Of a stretch of DNA of 64,000 nt, positions 52,534 through 63,400 are shown piece after piece; the first letter of the stretch is position 1, and each line of letters starts with the position of its first letter. Made by a program: the position numbers and the translations under genes. Below the pieces are notes generated by a model. It was not told where the DNA came from. It saw only the letters and a program-made list of their open reading frames with translations, and ran no database searches. The stretch is taken from positions 9,690,416-9,754,415 of the forward strand of contig CM026567.1 of assembly GCA_015143295.1 (NCBI GenBank), given 5' to 3'. This stretch comes from Tetracentron sinense. Its lineage: Eukaryota > Streptophyta > Magnoliopsida > Trochodendrales > Trochodendraceae.

Positions 52534-55353
52534 TCAAATGTCTATGTGTTTTGTGTGAGAATGTTGAACGGGATTTTTGGCAATATTGATAGCACTTGAA
52601 TTATCACAATACACAGTCATAGTGCTTTGTTCAATCCCGTAATCATTCAACATCTGCTTCATCCACAAAAGTTGAGTGCAACAACTGCCAGCTGCTATGT
52701 ACTCAGCTTCTGCAGTGGACAATGAAATTGAATTATGCTTTTTCCTAAGCCAAGCAACTAAGCAGTTTCCAATATAGAAACATCCTCCTGAGGTGCTCTT
52801 CCTATCATCAGCATTTCCGGCCCAATCGGCATCGGAATATCCAACTATCGTGGCATTTGTATCAAAAGAATACAAGAGGCCAAATGATAGAGTTCCACTC
52901 ACATATCGAATGATACGCTTAACTGCAAGCAAGTGAGACTCTTTTGGGCTCGCTTGATAGCGGGCACATGCACCAACACTAAAGGCTATGTCTAGTCTAG
53001 TAGCAGTTAGGTAGAGTAAACTACCAATCATGCTTCTATAAGAAGTTTGATCAACATCTTTGCTTGAAGCATCTTTACTAAGTTTTGTAGTAGAACTCAT
53101 AGGAGTCCTTACATGCTTAGCAGAGCTCATGCCAAATTTCTTCACTAGATTTTTAGCATATTTGATTTGAGATACTGAGATCCCAGAATCCAATTGCTTG
53201 ATCTGAAGACCAAGGAAGAAACTTAGCTCACCAACCATGCTCATTTCAAATTCATTTTTCATTTGTTCAGCATATGAAAGAGCATGTAAGTCTAATGTGG
53301 AACCAAACACTATGTCATCAACATATATCTGGGCGATGACAATATCACCTTTCACATTCTTTATGAAAAGGGTTCTGTCTACTCCCCCTCTCGAAAATCC
53401 GTTTTCCAAGAGATAAGTAGTCAGCCTCTCATACCAAGCTTTTGGAGCTTGCTTTAAACCATAGAGGGCCCTTTTTAACCGATAGACTTGATCAAGGTGA
53501 TGTGGATCTTCAAACCCTTTTGGTTGTTCCACATAGACTTCCTCCTGTAGAATGCCATTCAGAAAGGCACTCTTAACATCCATTTGAAAAAGTTTGAATT
53601 TCATATGGCAAGCCACAGCTAGAAGAATTCTTATTGATTCTAGCCTGGCTACAGGAGCAAAGGTTTCATCGAAGTCAATACCTTCAATTTGGGTGTATCC
53701 TTGTGCAACTAACCTAGCCTTATTTCTTATGATAGTACCTTTTTCATCAGATTTGGTCTTGAAAATCCATTTGGTACCTATCACATTTGTATTGTTAGGC
53801 CTAGGTACTAAATACCAAACATCATTCCTAGTAAACTGAAGTAACTCTTCTTGCATTGCATTTATCCAATTATCATCTGCAAGAGCTTCAGCTACATTCT
53901 TGGGTTCAAAAGATGAAGTATAGCAAATGTAGCTAACTTCATTTTCAATTTGTTTCCTCGTTCTCACTCCACTTTCAAGATCACCAATTATATCAGTGGG
54001 GGTGTGAGGACTCATGACCCTAGAATGTGTAGGTTTTGACGGAGATGATTGCTTATTAATAAGTGGAGTTAAAACAGTTTCAACATTTTCATTTTCAGCA
54101 CTTTCATCATCCTCAAGTTGCACATATTCAACATCGGAGTCATCCACAACTACATTTATGGACTCCATAATCGTAGAGGTTCTCAAGTTGTACACTCGAT
54201 AAGCTCTACTGTTGGTGGAATATCCAAGAAATATCCCTTCATCACTCCGGGATTCAAATTTGCCCAGTTGCTCTCTATCCTTAAGGATATAGCATTTACT
54301 TCCGAATTCTCGAAAGTACTTGACACTGGGTTTCTTGTTATTCCACAACTCATATGGGGTTTTCCTTGTTCCAGGTCTTACAAAAACTCTATTAACTATA
54401 TAGCAAGCAGTGTTAACTGCCTCAGCCCAGAAATGAGAAGCTAGATTGTTGCTATGAAGCATTACTCTAGCCATCTCTTGGAGAACCCTGTTCTTCCTCT
54501 CTACTACACCATTCTGCTGAGGTGTAATAGGTGCAGAAAATTCATATTTGATACCCGACTCATCACAAAAGTCGTTGTACTTAGAGTTTTTAAACTCTTT
54601 TCCATGATCACTTTGAATTCGAGTGATTGAGCATCTTTTCTCATTTTGAATTTTCAAGCAAATACTTTTGAAATTGTCAAAAGCATCAGATTTCTCTCTT
54701 ATAAATGCCACCCATGACATTCTTGAGAAATCATCAACCATGACTAGGATGTATCGCTTTCCACCTAGGCTTTCAGTTCTTGTAGGACCCATAAGATCCA
54801 TATGAATTAATTTCAGTGGATATGAAGTAGCAATACTTGAAGTCTTCTTATGTGGGGTTCTAATTTGTTTACCAATTTGGCATGGCCCACACACAGCAGT
54901 AGAAGGCTTTCCTAGTTTGGGAACACCTCTTACAAGCTCTTGCTTAGAGATTTTACATAGGTCTTTGAAGTTCATGTGACCTAGTCTTCGGTGCCACAAA
55001 TCAACCTCCTCAATTTTAGTCTTATAACAGACATTTGAGGGATTAGGACTAGGAATTAAGCCGTAGCAATTGTCAGTGGTTCTCAACCCTTCTAGAACAC
55101 ACTTACCTTTACCATTAATGACTAAGCATTTATTTTGGGTAAAGTGCACAGCATGGTTATCATCACATAGTTGACTTATGCTAATTAAATTAGCTTTCAG
55201 TCCTTCAACAAACAAGGCATCTTTCAATTTTGGTATGCCTGGTGAATCGATGATACCCTTCCTTTTGACTAGAGACTTGCTTCCATCACCAAATGTAACA
55301 GTCCCATCTGGACAGTCCTCAAATTTAGTAAATAAGGACTTGTTACCTGTCAT
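52534..55353 (-). CDS. SIRE polymerase: integrase, reverse transcriptase, RNase H
   Basis: One open frame of 939 codons in Copia order. It begins within the protease/pre-integrase region (WHRRLGHMNFKDL near residue 120, then CGPCQIGKQ of the integrase zinc finger). The integrase core is at about 180-350 (HMDLMGPTRTESLGGKRYIL, FSAPITPQQNGVVERKNR). Reverse transcriptase is at about 505-750 (FKLFQMDVKSAFLNG, YGLKQAPKAWYERL, and the catalytic YVDD in IYVDDIVFG). RNase H is at about 830-939 (GYSDADWAGNADDRKSTSGG, STAEAEYIA, and HSHTKHIDI at the end). Related to SIRE/Maximus. Fossil: activity not claimed. Confidence 0.93.
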   Translation of the reverse strand: MTGNKSLFTKFEDCPDGTVTFGDGSKSLVKRKGIIDSPGIPKLKDALFVEGLKANLISISQLCDDNHAVHFTQNKCLVINGKGKCVLEGLRTTDNCYGLIPSPNPSNVCYKTKIEEVDLWHRRLGHMNFKDLCKISKQELVRGVPKLGKPSTAVCGPCQIGKQIRTPHKKTSSIATSYPLKLIHMDLMGPTRTESLGGKRYILVMVDDFSRMSWVAFIREKSDAFDNFKSICLKIQNEKRCSITRIQSDHGKEFKNSKYNDFCDESGIKYEFSAPITPQQNGVVERKNRVLQEMARVMLHSNNLASHFWAEAVNTACYIVNRVFVRPGTRKTPYELWNNKKPSVKYFREFGSKCYILKDREQLGKFESRSDEGIFLGYSTNSRAYRVYNLRTSTIMESINVVVDDSDVEYVQLEDDESAENENVETVLTPLINKQSSPSKPTHSRVMSPHTPTDIIGDLESGVRTRKQIENEVSYICYTSSFEPKNVAEALADDNWINAMQEELLQFTRNDVWYLVPRPNNTNVIGTKWIFKTKSDEKGTIIRNKARLVAQGYTQIEGIDFDETFAPVARLESIRILLAVACHMKFKLFQMDVKSAFLNGILQEEVYVEQPKGFEDPHHLDQVYRLKRALYGLKQAPKAWYERLTTYLLENGFSRGGVDRTLFIKNVKGDIVIAQIYVDDIVFGSTLDLHALSYAEQMKNEFEMSMVGELSFFLGLQIKQLDSGISVSQIKYAKNLVKKFGMSSAKHVRTPMSSTTKLSKDASSKDVDQTSYRSMIGSLLYLTATRLDIAFSVGACARYQASPKESHLLAVKRIIRYVSGTLSFGLLYSFDTNATIVGYSDADWAGNADDRKSTSGGCFYIGNCLVAWLRKKHNSISLSTAEAEYIAAGSCCTQLLWMKQMLNDYGIEQSTMTVYCDNSSAINIAKNPVQHSHTKHIDI

Positions 55354-56596
55354 ATGCCGAGAACACCCACTATCGAAGTATCACATTTCTGTGTTTTGGG
55401 CTTTCAAGGCAGTGTGAATGACGAAGCACTTAAGGTCATCCTTTCTTACATACACAGTCTTTAAACTTTGTTTAGATCTTTGATCATTAAACTGTGTATT
55501 AGAAACTTTTTTCCTTTTTGTCCTCCTTGACCTTTTCCTGTTTTGTTCAGTTCTAGCTTTTTGATTAGTCAAATTCTTTCCTCTTGAATAATCATTTGGA
55601 ATAAATTGACAAGTTCTTGTCATAGAGATTTAAGCAATTCTATTAACATCTTCGCTCAATATTCTAGACTTTTCAGCCAGAACCTGAATCTGCCTTTGAA
55701 GAGTCCCTTGTCTTTGATTTTGGTTCCATGAACCATTTTGGGGAACTCTCCTAAAAGCATTACAATTTGGTCGAATGTGACCTCTCACACCACAAAAGTG
55801 ACATGTGGGTATGAATCTTGGGAGAGGAGGAGGATTTCTTCTAAAAGGAATTTGATTCCTCATAGCATTCACTCTAGGAGCTGTATTTCTAGGCTTTACA
55901 AAATTTGTATAAGCCTTAGTACTTGATGTAGAAGGTAGATTCACTTTAGGATCAGAATGTATTGGCTCAAACACTGCACTAGCCATTGTACCAACAGCTA
56001 AAGGACCAGCTGGTGTGTCAGCATGTCCTATCCCAGATCTACTCCAATTTGACCAATATTTTCTAACTAATTCATCTAGGCAGCTAGTGTTACCAAACAT
56101 TCTTACTTCTTTTTCAAGAGTATAGACCTTCTGAATCAAGTCAGTCTTGTCTTTAAGGGTAATTTGATGTTCTTTTTCAAGAAATTTCACCTTATCAACA
56201 ATTGAGTCTTTAAAAGTTTCCAGCTCCATTTGCAGAGTTCTTAACTCTTCAATTTCTTTCATGGAAGTGTCTCTTTCAACTTCTAATTTTCTGACCACAT
56301 TAGTCAATGAGACATTCTCTTCCAAAAGACATTGAACTTTCATAACAAATCTTCTTTTTCATTTTCCAACTGACTAACTAGAGCACTCTTCTCTTCTGCT
56401 ACTAGTTTACAAGTATCTCTTTCATTTTGAATGATTTTTAGTTTTTTGCTCAAAGAGATTTTTGTTTTAGTCAGTTTCAAACTTTCAGCATACAACTTAT
56501 CATAAGTTGTTTTCAAATCTTCATCACTTTCAGAGTTAGTTTGACTCTTCTGTATGTCATCACTAGACTCAGTATGAACACTATCATCACTTCTAT
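55354..56596 (-). CDS. SIRE Gag, C-terminal part (fossil)
   Basis: Two open stretches. From 56,596 a glutamate/lysine-rich coiled coil (LKTTYDKLYAESLKLTKTK.. and the next stretch EVERDTSMKEIEELRTLQME), then a basic region with a second CCHC-like motif (CHFCGVRGHIRPNCNAFRR near 55,800). The stretch 55,623-55,354 continues toward the polymerase. Long coiled-coil Gag tails are known in SIRE elements. Separated from its N-terminal part by the solo LTR. Confidence 0.8.
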
Positions 56597-56881
56597 TGTC
56601 ACGCCCCAAAAACCCCCTACGAGTTTAGAGATATTTTAGGCGTGACTATACGTACCTGCCAAACCATCCTGTCATGAACAAGATAATTAAAGTACTAAAC
56701 AATGCTAATCAGAGCGCGGAAGCTAAACATAAATGCGGAAGCGTAACTAACTTTTTTTTTTCTTCTAAGATTTCCAAAATAGTATTCCAAGTTAACATAT
56801 ATACAACCTGTCTAAGTCTAAGGTGGACAGGCTCACCTATCAAAATATCAAAATGCATAAGCACCCTCTCGTACTCTCCCC

Positions 56882-57040
56882 TCAACAGTAGTCGAGGTAC
56901 GGCCACACGTCAAGGTCTCGGTCCGCCTGAGACTGCAGTGGGATAGACGGCTCTCTCTCCTCGATATACTCTTCCTCGACCCAAGGCTCTGGGTCAAGGG
57001 CTCCCTCAGTACCTGCCGACATGAAAGTACGGCTGAGCAT
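56882..57040 (-). CDS. Conserved LTR micro-ORF, family C copy 1
   Basis: 52 codons plus stop from the ATG in the hairpin loop (MLSRTFMSAGTEG), then LDPEPWVEEEYIEEREPSIP and a longer tail ending VWPYLDYC. The second in-frame ATG (57,022) matches the family A start. Against the family C copy at 62,590-62,748 ten codons of the 46 after the second ATG differ, eight silently. Confidence 0.6.
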   Translation of the reverse strand: MLSRTFMSAGTEGALDPEPWVEEEYIEEREPSIPLQSQADRDLDVWPYLDYC

Positions 57041-57316
57041 GGAATACTCAGCGAGTACAAGCTACTAGCTATCCGTAACAATAATAAACACGCCAGGAGT
57101 AGTACAATACCAATCATCAATTCCAGGCAATAGTAAAATCATAGAATTAAACAATATTAAACATGGAGCAATATTATCATCTTGATGTGCATGAATGCAA
57201 AAACGCCGATAAAACTCATGCTTGAAAACCTGTTTCCATGTCTCGGTATGCCTTGCGGAAATCATGTATGCGTGCATGCATGAATGCCTTGTCATCATCT
57301 TATAAACTTGCATCTT

Positions 57317-57614
57317 ATAACTTGTGAGCCAGAGGCTAGCACCCGAACCTCCTTGATATGCAATGCACTTGTGAGCCAGAGGTTAGTACCCGAATGTCCC
57401 TGGGCTACCAACCCCCTTGATATGCAATGTTTTCTTGTGAGCCAGAGGCTAGCACCCGAATCCCCCTGGGCTACCAACCTCCTTGATATGCAATGCACTT
57501 GTGAGCCAGAGGTTAGTACCCGAATGTCCCAGGGCTACCAACCTCCTTGATATGAAATGTTTCCTTGTGAGCCAGAGGCTAGCACCCGAATCCCCCTGGG
57601 CTGCCAACCTCCTT
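57317..57614. repeat. Tandem repeat of family C LTR, about 60-bp units
   Basis: Five units of cttgtgagccagaggctagc .. ccgaatgtcccagggctacc .. aacctccttgatatg. Same unit as 41,046-41,300 and 63,018-63,400. Confidence 0.9.
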
Positions 57615-58605
57615 GATAGGCATGTTTTCTTGTTGTTATTACATGCATATGCAATTGAAATTGCGGTTCATGCTGACATGCGTGCTCGTGTATGTGTTAA
57701 TAGTGACCATCGTGGAATGAGGATAGCAAGAGAGATATGGCATCATAATTCGATTCATAATATAAGCATAGGAGCACTTAAGAAATTCGCACATTACTTG
57801 ATCAATTCATCATTCATAAGAGTACATGCAGAAGGCCTATTTCCATTTTCTTCATTCAAGTCATTATTTGGTAGTTTAGGTATTTTGTCAAACACTTAGC
57901 ATGCAAGTTTTCTCATGGTTCAATTTCTCCTTTTTAGTGCATAGTTTACATTCAATCACACAAAGGTAAGTTTATTATTTGTGTAATGCCCATCCTCCAT
58001 TTTCCAATCCACAACCCACACATACCATACATCACCCATTCGGCATCCAATCGCCACATCCAACTTCCATCCAAGCATCCGTACCATTTCTTTATCTTTT
58101 TTATATTTATTAGGGATGATACATTTCACAAGAAAGCAAACATAATAGCCTAAATCACATTTCATAAAGAAAACCTAGATTTATTGCTAGGGTAAGTTAG
58201 TAGGGTGTACTAACCTTAGATCAAGGCTTGATCTTGGTAGGAACCTTGATTTGAGCTCCAACTTGAAAGGAGGAACCTTTCCTTGAGGGAGACTTGGCTT
58301 GGGAAAGAAAACCCTCTTGAAATACCTTGGAGAATGCTTGCCCTAGCTTGAGAATGAGATCCCCCACGAGCTTGAGCATTGAACTTGAAGCAATCCAAGT
58401 TGAGGATGATCTAGGGTTCTTAAACCCCTTTGATTCCTTCTTAAAATCAAAACCCTAGGTTAGAGTCTCTTCTCCTCTCTCCCTAACTCTCAAAAGCTTC
58501 TAAGTGTTGTAAATAATCCCTAAGGCTCGGACCCAGCCTTATAAGAAAGGGTTTAACACCCAAAAGACAAAAATGCCCTTACAAAAATTTCTGCAAAAAC
58601 ACGGG

Positions 58606-58795
58606 GACCGAGCGATCGGTAGTTATGACCGATCGATCGGTTGCCTACCGAGCGATCGGTACTCTGACCGAGCGACCGGTCAAAAAAATACTCTCTGGAA
58701 AATTTCCCCATACAAAATCTTTGACCGTGCGATAGCTACCGATCGATCGGTTTTGGACCGATCGATCGCTGACTGGACCGAGCGATCGGTGCTCT
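58606..58795 (-). repeat. Palindrome module in family C LTR
   Basis: ACCGAGCGATCGGT and ACCGATCGATCGGT words on both sides of the spacer ctctctggaaaatttcccca .. gcgatagct (plus-strand reading). Same layout as in families A and E and in the SIRE LTR. Confidence 0.85.
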
Positions 58796-59007
58796 GTAGG
58801 TTTGGACTGTTTTGACCATATCTTTTGACTCGCTCGTCGGATTTCGACGATTCAACTTGCGTTGGGTTCATCTTTCAAAAATACACATTTCTGACATTTC
58901 AGAATTTCCGATTTCTCTCTTATTTATTAATTACACTATGAGGAAAGCCAATTAGCTACGAAAACGGTATTCATTAAGTATAGAAAAGTCCGGGGTGCTA
59001 CATCTAT

Positions 59008-60112
59008 CCTTTTCATCAACCACAGAGGTAGTCTCAAGAATCACAGAAAGGGAAACAGTGAAAGCTATATGATTTCCAGTATCTTCACTTGAAGAGGAAC
59101 TGTCCGATTCTTCATTCTCGGAATCACTGTCATCCCAACAGGCATTCATCACCTTGCCCTTACTCTTCTTCTTGTTAGGGCAGTTAGGTGAAATATGACC
59201 GAAGCCATGGCATTCATAACATTGAACACCTTGGGATTTCTTGTCGCCACTCTTGGAATTTTTCTTGTTTTCCCAGGGCTTAGACTTTGACTTCTCAAAA
59301 GATTTTCCTCCCTGTTTGGGATTTAACCTCTTTTTCGTTCTAAAAAATTTTCGAAATTTTTTAACGAAGAGAGCCATTTCTTCCTCATTCATATCTCCAT
59401 CACTGTCATCCTCATCCAAAGATTCCTTGATAGATTTCAAGGCTAAAGATTTGTTCTTCTTGGATGGACGGAGATTGAGTTCATAGGTTTGGAGTGAACC
59501 AACCAATTCCTCAATCTTCAGAGAGTCAACATTTTTACTCTCTTCGATTGCAGTGACTTTGGGTTGAAATATCTCAGGGAGAGATCTAAGGACTTTTCTA
59601 ACTATTTTGGACTCAGATATTTTTTCACCTAAATTGAAACTAGCGTTGACAATGTCACTAAGTTTTGCATAGAATTCATCAAAAGTGTCATTGTCATCCA
59701 TGTTTAAATGTTCAAATTTGGTGGTTAACATTTGGAGTTTTGAGATTTTAACAGTGGTAGTACCCTCATGGGTAATTTCAAGAATGTCCCAAGCCTCCTT
59801 TGCTGTTTCACATGAAGAAATTCGTCTGAATTCCTCAGCAGTGACTGCAGTAAAGATAACATTGAGACCTTTAGTGTTCCATCCACTTGACTCAAGCACT
59901 TCTCTGGTCCATTCATTAGAATATTTGACGACAGTCAAATCACCTAAAGTTTTTATGGGCGTAGTCCACCCATTCTGTATAGACATCCAAATTCTCTCGT
60001 CAATTGATTTGAGAAAGGCTCTCATTCTAGCTTTCCAGTATGCATAATTATTCCCATCAAAAAGTGGGGGACGAGAGACGGATCCACCTTCTCTTAGAGT
60101 ACTCATGATCAC
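59008..60112 (-). CDS. SIRE Gag, N-terminal part (fossil)
   Basis: About 368 codons, open from ATG 60,112 up to the solo LTR. N-terminus RPPLFDGNNYAYWKARMRAF, the Copia gag start, then a UBN2-type gag domain to about residue 200 (ETAKEAWDILEITHEG, KLQMLTTKFEHLNMDDNDTF), a lysine-rich stretch and a CCHC zinc knuckle (CYECHGFGHISPNCPNKKK, about 300-318), then an acidic serine-rich part. Typical of SIRE-type Gag. Confidence 0.9.
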
Positions 60113-60160
60113 GGATAATACAGGATCACACTTAAGGGATTAGCCTTATTAGTGAACTAA

Positions 60161-60172
60161 CTCTGATACCAA
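60161..60172 (-). other. Primer binding site of the SIRE element
   Basis: TTGGTATCAGAG on the minus strand, one base from the LTR end, complementary to initiator methionine tRNA. Confidence 0.88.
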
Positions 60173-60173
60173 T

Positions 60174-61395
60174 TGAAATTTATCCAGATCAATGATCTCT
60201 AAGACCTAGAGGGGGGGTGAATAGGTCTATCTAATAATTTCTAACCAATTTTAATTTTTCAATTAATATGTTTAGAAATCAATGAAAAATTCACTCAGAT
60301 AATCCACACAAATCAAACACAGAAGATTTTTACGTGGAAAACCCTAACGGGAAAAAACCACGGGACCTCGTCCAGCATCAAACTTCACTATAAAAAGATT
60401 TCAAGTACAAGACAAGACCTTACCAAAACAGAAACGACGTTTCTAGGTATAGACTCTTACTCTTGATTTCCACGAACCAGCAGGTTCGATCTCCGCGGTA
60501 GCAGCTTCGGTTCCACACCGACCAAATCTTCTCAAGCTACTTCAAAACCACGATCACACACAATCGATCTCCTTCCACGAAGGCTCCGGATCAAACACCG
60601 GACACACTCACAAGGTGTAGGATTGTGAATCAATTTAGGAAGTTTCAAACCCTAGAGGGATCTCATATAGATCTGAGATCACACAATGCAAGATCAAAGG
60701 TTTAGATCTATACTTGCATTCTCTAGGATCAAAGAAAGAGGAGGGATCAACAAAGATCTAAAAGAACAAGAGGAAAAACCCTAGAAGATTTTCTCAGACC
60801 TCTACTCTTTCAAAAAATAAACAAAGATACAAATTAGGTCTCCAAAAAGTTGTTTATATAGGGTTTAAAAAAATAATCCAGAAAAATAAAAATTCTTTTT
60901 ACAGGGACCGATCGAGCGGTGCACATTACCGATCGCTCGGTCCAAAACGGATCGCTCGATGCTCATAACCGATCGATCGGTTAAAAATCACCTCTCTGGA
61001 AAAATACCCCATACAAATTTTTTGTCCAGTCATAGCCACCGATCGCTCGGTAGGCCACCGATCGATCGGTTTCAACACCGAGCGATCGGTTGAGACAGAA
61101 TTTTTTTCCAAACCATTTTTCTTTTCATGTTTATTTGATTCAACTAAGATCAAACAACTTTGTTAGGTTTAAAACTATCCTACTAGGTATGTTTAGAGTT
61201 ATCTAAGTCAAATCCAACCTAGGTAGGGGTCTCTAAGTCCATTACCTTTCTAGATCCAGAGTAGGAGCTTTTTCTTCACTTTCTTCAATCTTCTTGATGC
61301 TTTAGCTGTTCTCTTCTGACAAGTTGAACACGACTCGACTCACATGACCTATCTAATGATCACGGAATTTGCCAACACCTACTTAGGGATTTACA
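60174..61395 (-). repeat. SIRE 5' LTR
   Basis: 1,222 bp, same ends as the 3' LTR and about 97.5% alike by my count. Confidence 0.93.
60906..61092 (-). repeat. Palindrome module in SIRE 5' LTR
   Basis: Partner of 48,629-48,815, starting about 300 bp into the LTR on its own strand. Confidence 0.85.
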
Positions 61396-61400
61396 GCGTT

Positions 61401-61487
61401 CATAAAGTAAAGCAGCTCTTCCTCTCTCGGAACCTCACCCTCGGATCTCCGGGTATGGTAACCACGACCCCGATTACCGCGTCTCAT
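61401..61487 (-). CDS. Tekay-2 Gag N-terminus (fossil)
   Basis: From ATG 61,487: MRRGNRGRGYHTRRSEGE, which matches MRRNTRGRGPHTRA of Tekay-1 Gag. It stops at the SIRE insertion. The leader between here and the primer site (61,488-61,949) has no gene. Confidence 0.75.
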
Positions 61488-61949
61488 GATGTAACATCCT
61501 GAGATCAATTGGAAAAACATGAGTCTAACTTGGATACCAACCTCACATAACATATAGCAATTCAATCATCATGAAATGCTAATACCCGTATACAGTATAC
61601 ATCGAAGTATACACATAATCATACAATTATAACTTAGTTTTCTAGCATAGCTAAGATCCTTGTATTGGGCATCTACCCTTTCTGGGATGAGACTAAGAAC
61701 ATAGCCTAACTAGAACCTAGAATAGGATCCTAGACTGACCTAAGGATTCGCTTGATACTCATGTCGTGGTAATAAGCCTAACACAACCAAGTCCATTTGA
61801 ATTCTAAGTTCAACTCAGAGAACTGACTTCCGCTTAGCCCAAGGGACACTAATCCCTAGAGCTCTGATACCAAGTCTGGTATCAGACCTACAGTAGAATA
61901 ACTCTAGTTCCAACTTAAAAGACACTAGCCTATGTGACCTAATGCCTTA

Positions 61950-61961
61950 GCTCTGATACTT
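61950..61961 (-). other. Primer binding site of Tekay-2 (worn)
   Basis: AAGTATCAGAGC on the minus strand, close to the usual TGGTATCAGAGC, four bases inside the 5' LTR end at 61,966. Confidence 0.7.
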
Positions 61962-62589
61962 GGTCTGTCGCGACCAAATATACCCCCTACGAGTTAGGGA
62001 TACTTTGACTCATGACCGCCGTATCATACCTCTAATATGATACATAAGGCATGCATAGAAACCTATCAGAGTACACAATCATTCATAGTGGAAACGATTT
62101 CAAAAATATAGCAGAAGCAAAATGCAACTAGCATAGCGGAAGCCAAAATACAAAACCCAATACTCCTATTACTCGGTCCAACTCTGAACCAACAAAATAT
62201 ACTCATGTATAAGGATCCAAAATGTGGAGTGGACAAGTCCCACTCTCACTTAACAAAATATCGAGTCTATCTAAGTCCATCAACGGAAGTCAAAGTCGTG
62301 ACGCCTGTAACGCCCTGAAATACCCCCTAGGAGTTTAGGGATATTTTAGGTGTCACACTACGTACCTATCAAACCATCCTGTAATGCACAAGATAAAATA
62401 CAGTACTAACAACGATAATCAGAGTGCGGAAGCTAACATATATGCGGAAGCGTAAACAAATTTTCATTTCTTCTGATGATCCAAAATAGTATTCCAAGTT
62501 AACATAAATACAAGACAAGTCTAAGTCTAAGGTGGACAGGCCCACCTATCAAAATATCAAAATACACAAGACCCTCTCATACTCTCCCC

Positions 62590-62748
62590 TCAACAGTAGT
62601 CGAGGTATGGCCACACATCGAGGTCTCGGTCCGCCTGAGACTGTAATGGAATAGCCGGCTCTCTCTCCTCTATATACTCTTCCTCGACCCAAGGCTCCGG
62701 GTCGAGGGCTTCCTCAGTACCTGCCGACATGAAAGTACGGCTGAGCAT
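62590..62748 (-). CDS. Conserved LTR micro-ORF, family C copy 2
   Basis: 52 codons plus stop, MLSRTFMSAGTEE, then LDPEPWVEEEYIEEREPAIP and the tail VWPYLDYC. Frame and length are the same as in copy 1. Confidence 0.6.
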   Translation of the reverse strand: MLSRTFMSAGTEEALDPEPWVEEEYIEEREPAIPLQSQADRDLDVWPYLDYC

Positions 62749-63017
62749 GGAATACTCAGCGAGTACAAGCTACTAGCAGACCATAACAATAATAAAACAC
62801 ACAATAGTAATATCATACAAGCAGTAATAGAAACATCACAAAGGAAACAGTATAAGGCATGACACAATACAAGCATCCTGACGTGCGTACATGAATGCGA
62901 AAACGCCGATAAAACTCATGCTTGAAAACCCCTGTCATGTCCCGATATGCCTCGTGGAAATCATGTATACTTGCATGCATTAAGGCATGATCATCATCTT
63001 GTAAACTTCCATCTCGT

Positions 63018-63400
63018 AACTTGTGAGCCAGAGGCTAGCACCCGAATCTCCCTGGGCTGCCAACCTCCTTGATGTGCAATGCATTTGTGAGCCAGAGGTT
63101 AGTACCCGAATGTCCCTGGGCTACCAACCTCCTTGTTAGGAAATGCATGGTTTTCTTGTGAGCCAGAGGCTAGCACCCGAATCTCCCTGGGCTGCCAACC
63201 TCCTTGTTATGCAATGCACTTGTGAGCCAGAGGTTAGTACCCGAATGTCCCTGGGCTGCCAACCTCCTTGTTATGTAATGCACTTGTGAGCCAGAGGTTA
63301 GTACCCGAATGTCCTTGGGCTACCAACCTCCTTGATATGCAATGCACTTGTGAGCCAGAGGTTAGTCCCCGAATGTCCCTGGGCTACCAACCTCCTTGAT
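63018..63400. repeat. Tandem repeat of family C LTR, about 60-bp units
   Basis: Six to seven units of cttgtgagccagaggttagt .. ccgaatgtccctgggctacc .. aacctccttg, one or two more than in the copy at 57,317. Confidence 0.9.

Larger units (their letters stand above)
56597..59002 (-). mobile_element. Solo LTR of chromovirus family C, nested in SIRE gag
   Basis: 2,406 bp. On the minus strand starts TGTAGCACCCCGGAC and ends GGGGCGTGACA. Perfect target duplication tctat (56,592-56,596 and 59,003-59,007). No internal region. It is the youngest layer of this four-deep nest. Bases 57,620-58,600 are plain LTR sequence with no gene. Confidence 0.92.
47896..61395 (-). mobile_element. SIRE/Maximus-type Ty1-copia element with one nested solo LTR
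   Basis: Reads right to left: 5' LTR 60,174-61,395, primer site 60,161-60,172, gag 60,112 to 55,630 (cut by the solo LTR 56,597-59,002), polymerase 55,353-52,534, an extra ORF after the polymerase (50,849-49,923), polypurine tract 49,117-49,128, 3' LTR 47,896-49,116. A long gag with coiled coil, and an additional 3' ORF, are SIRE traits. I count about 31 differences between the LTRs over 1.22 kb (2.5%), roughly 1 My at 1.3e-8 per site per year, a rate that may not fit this plant. The flanks gcgat / gcgtt look like a target duplication with one later change. Few breaks, apart from the nested insertion. Confidence 0.93.

Noticed and set aside
57317-57614. Array of repeats with variable spacers, CRISPR-like at first sight
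   Set aside because: Units are contiguous and diverged, with no unique spacers, in a plant LTR; a normal tandem repeat.
57284-57899. Open frames with repeated LVSQRL.PE.PWATN product
   Set aside because: They are the 60-bp LTR array of family C read through; the same frames appear in the other array and differ with unit number.
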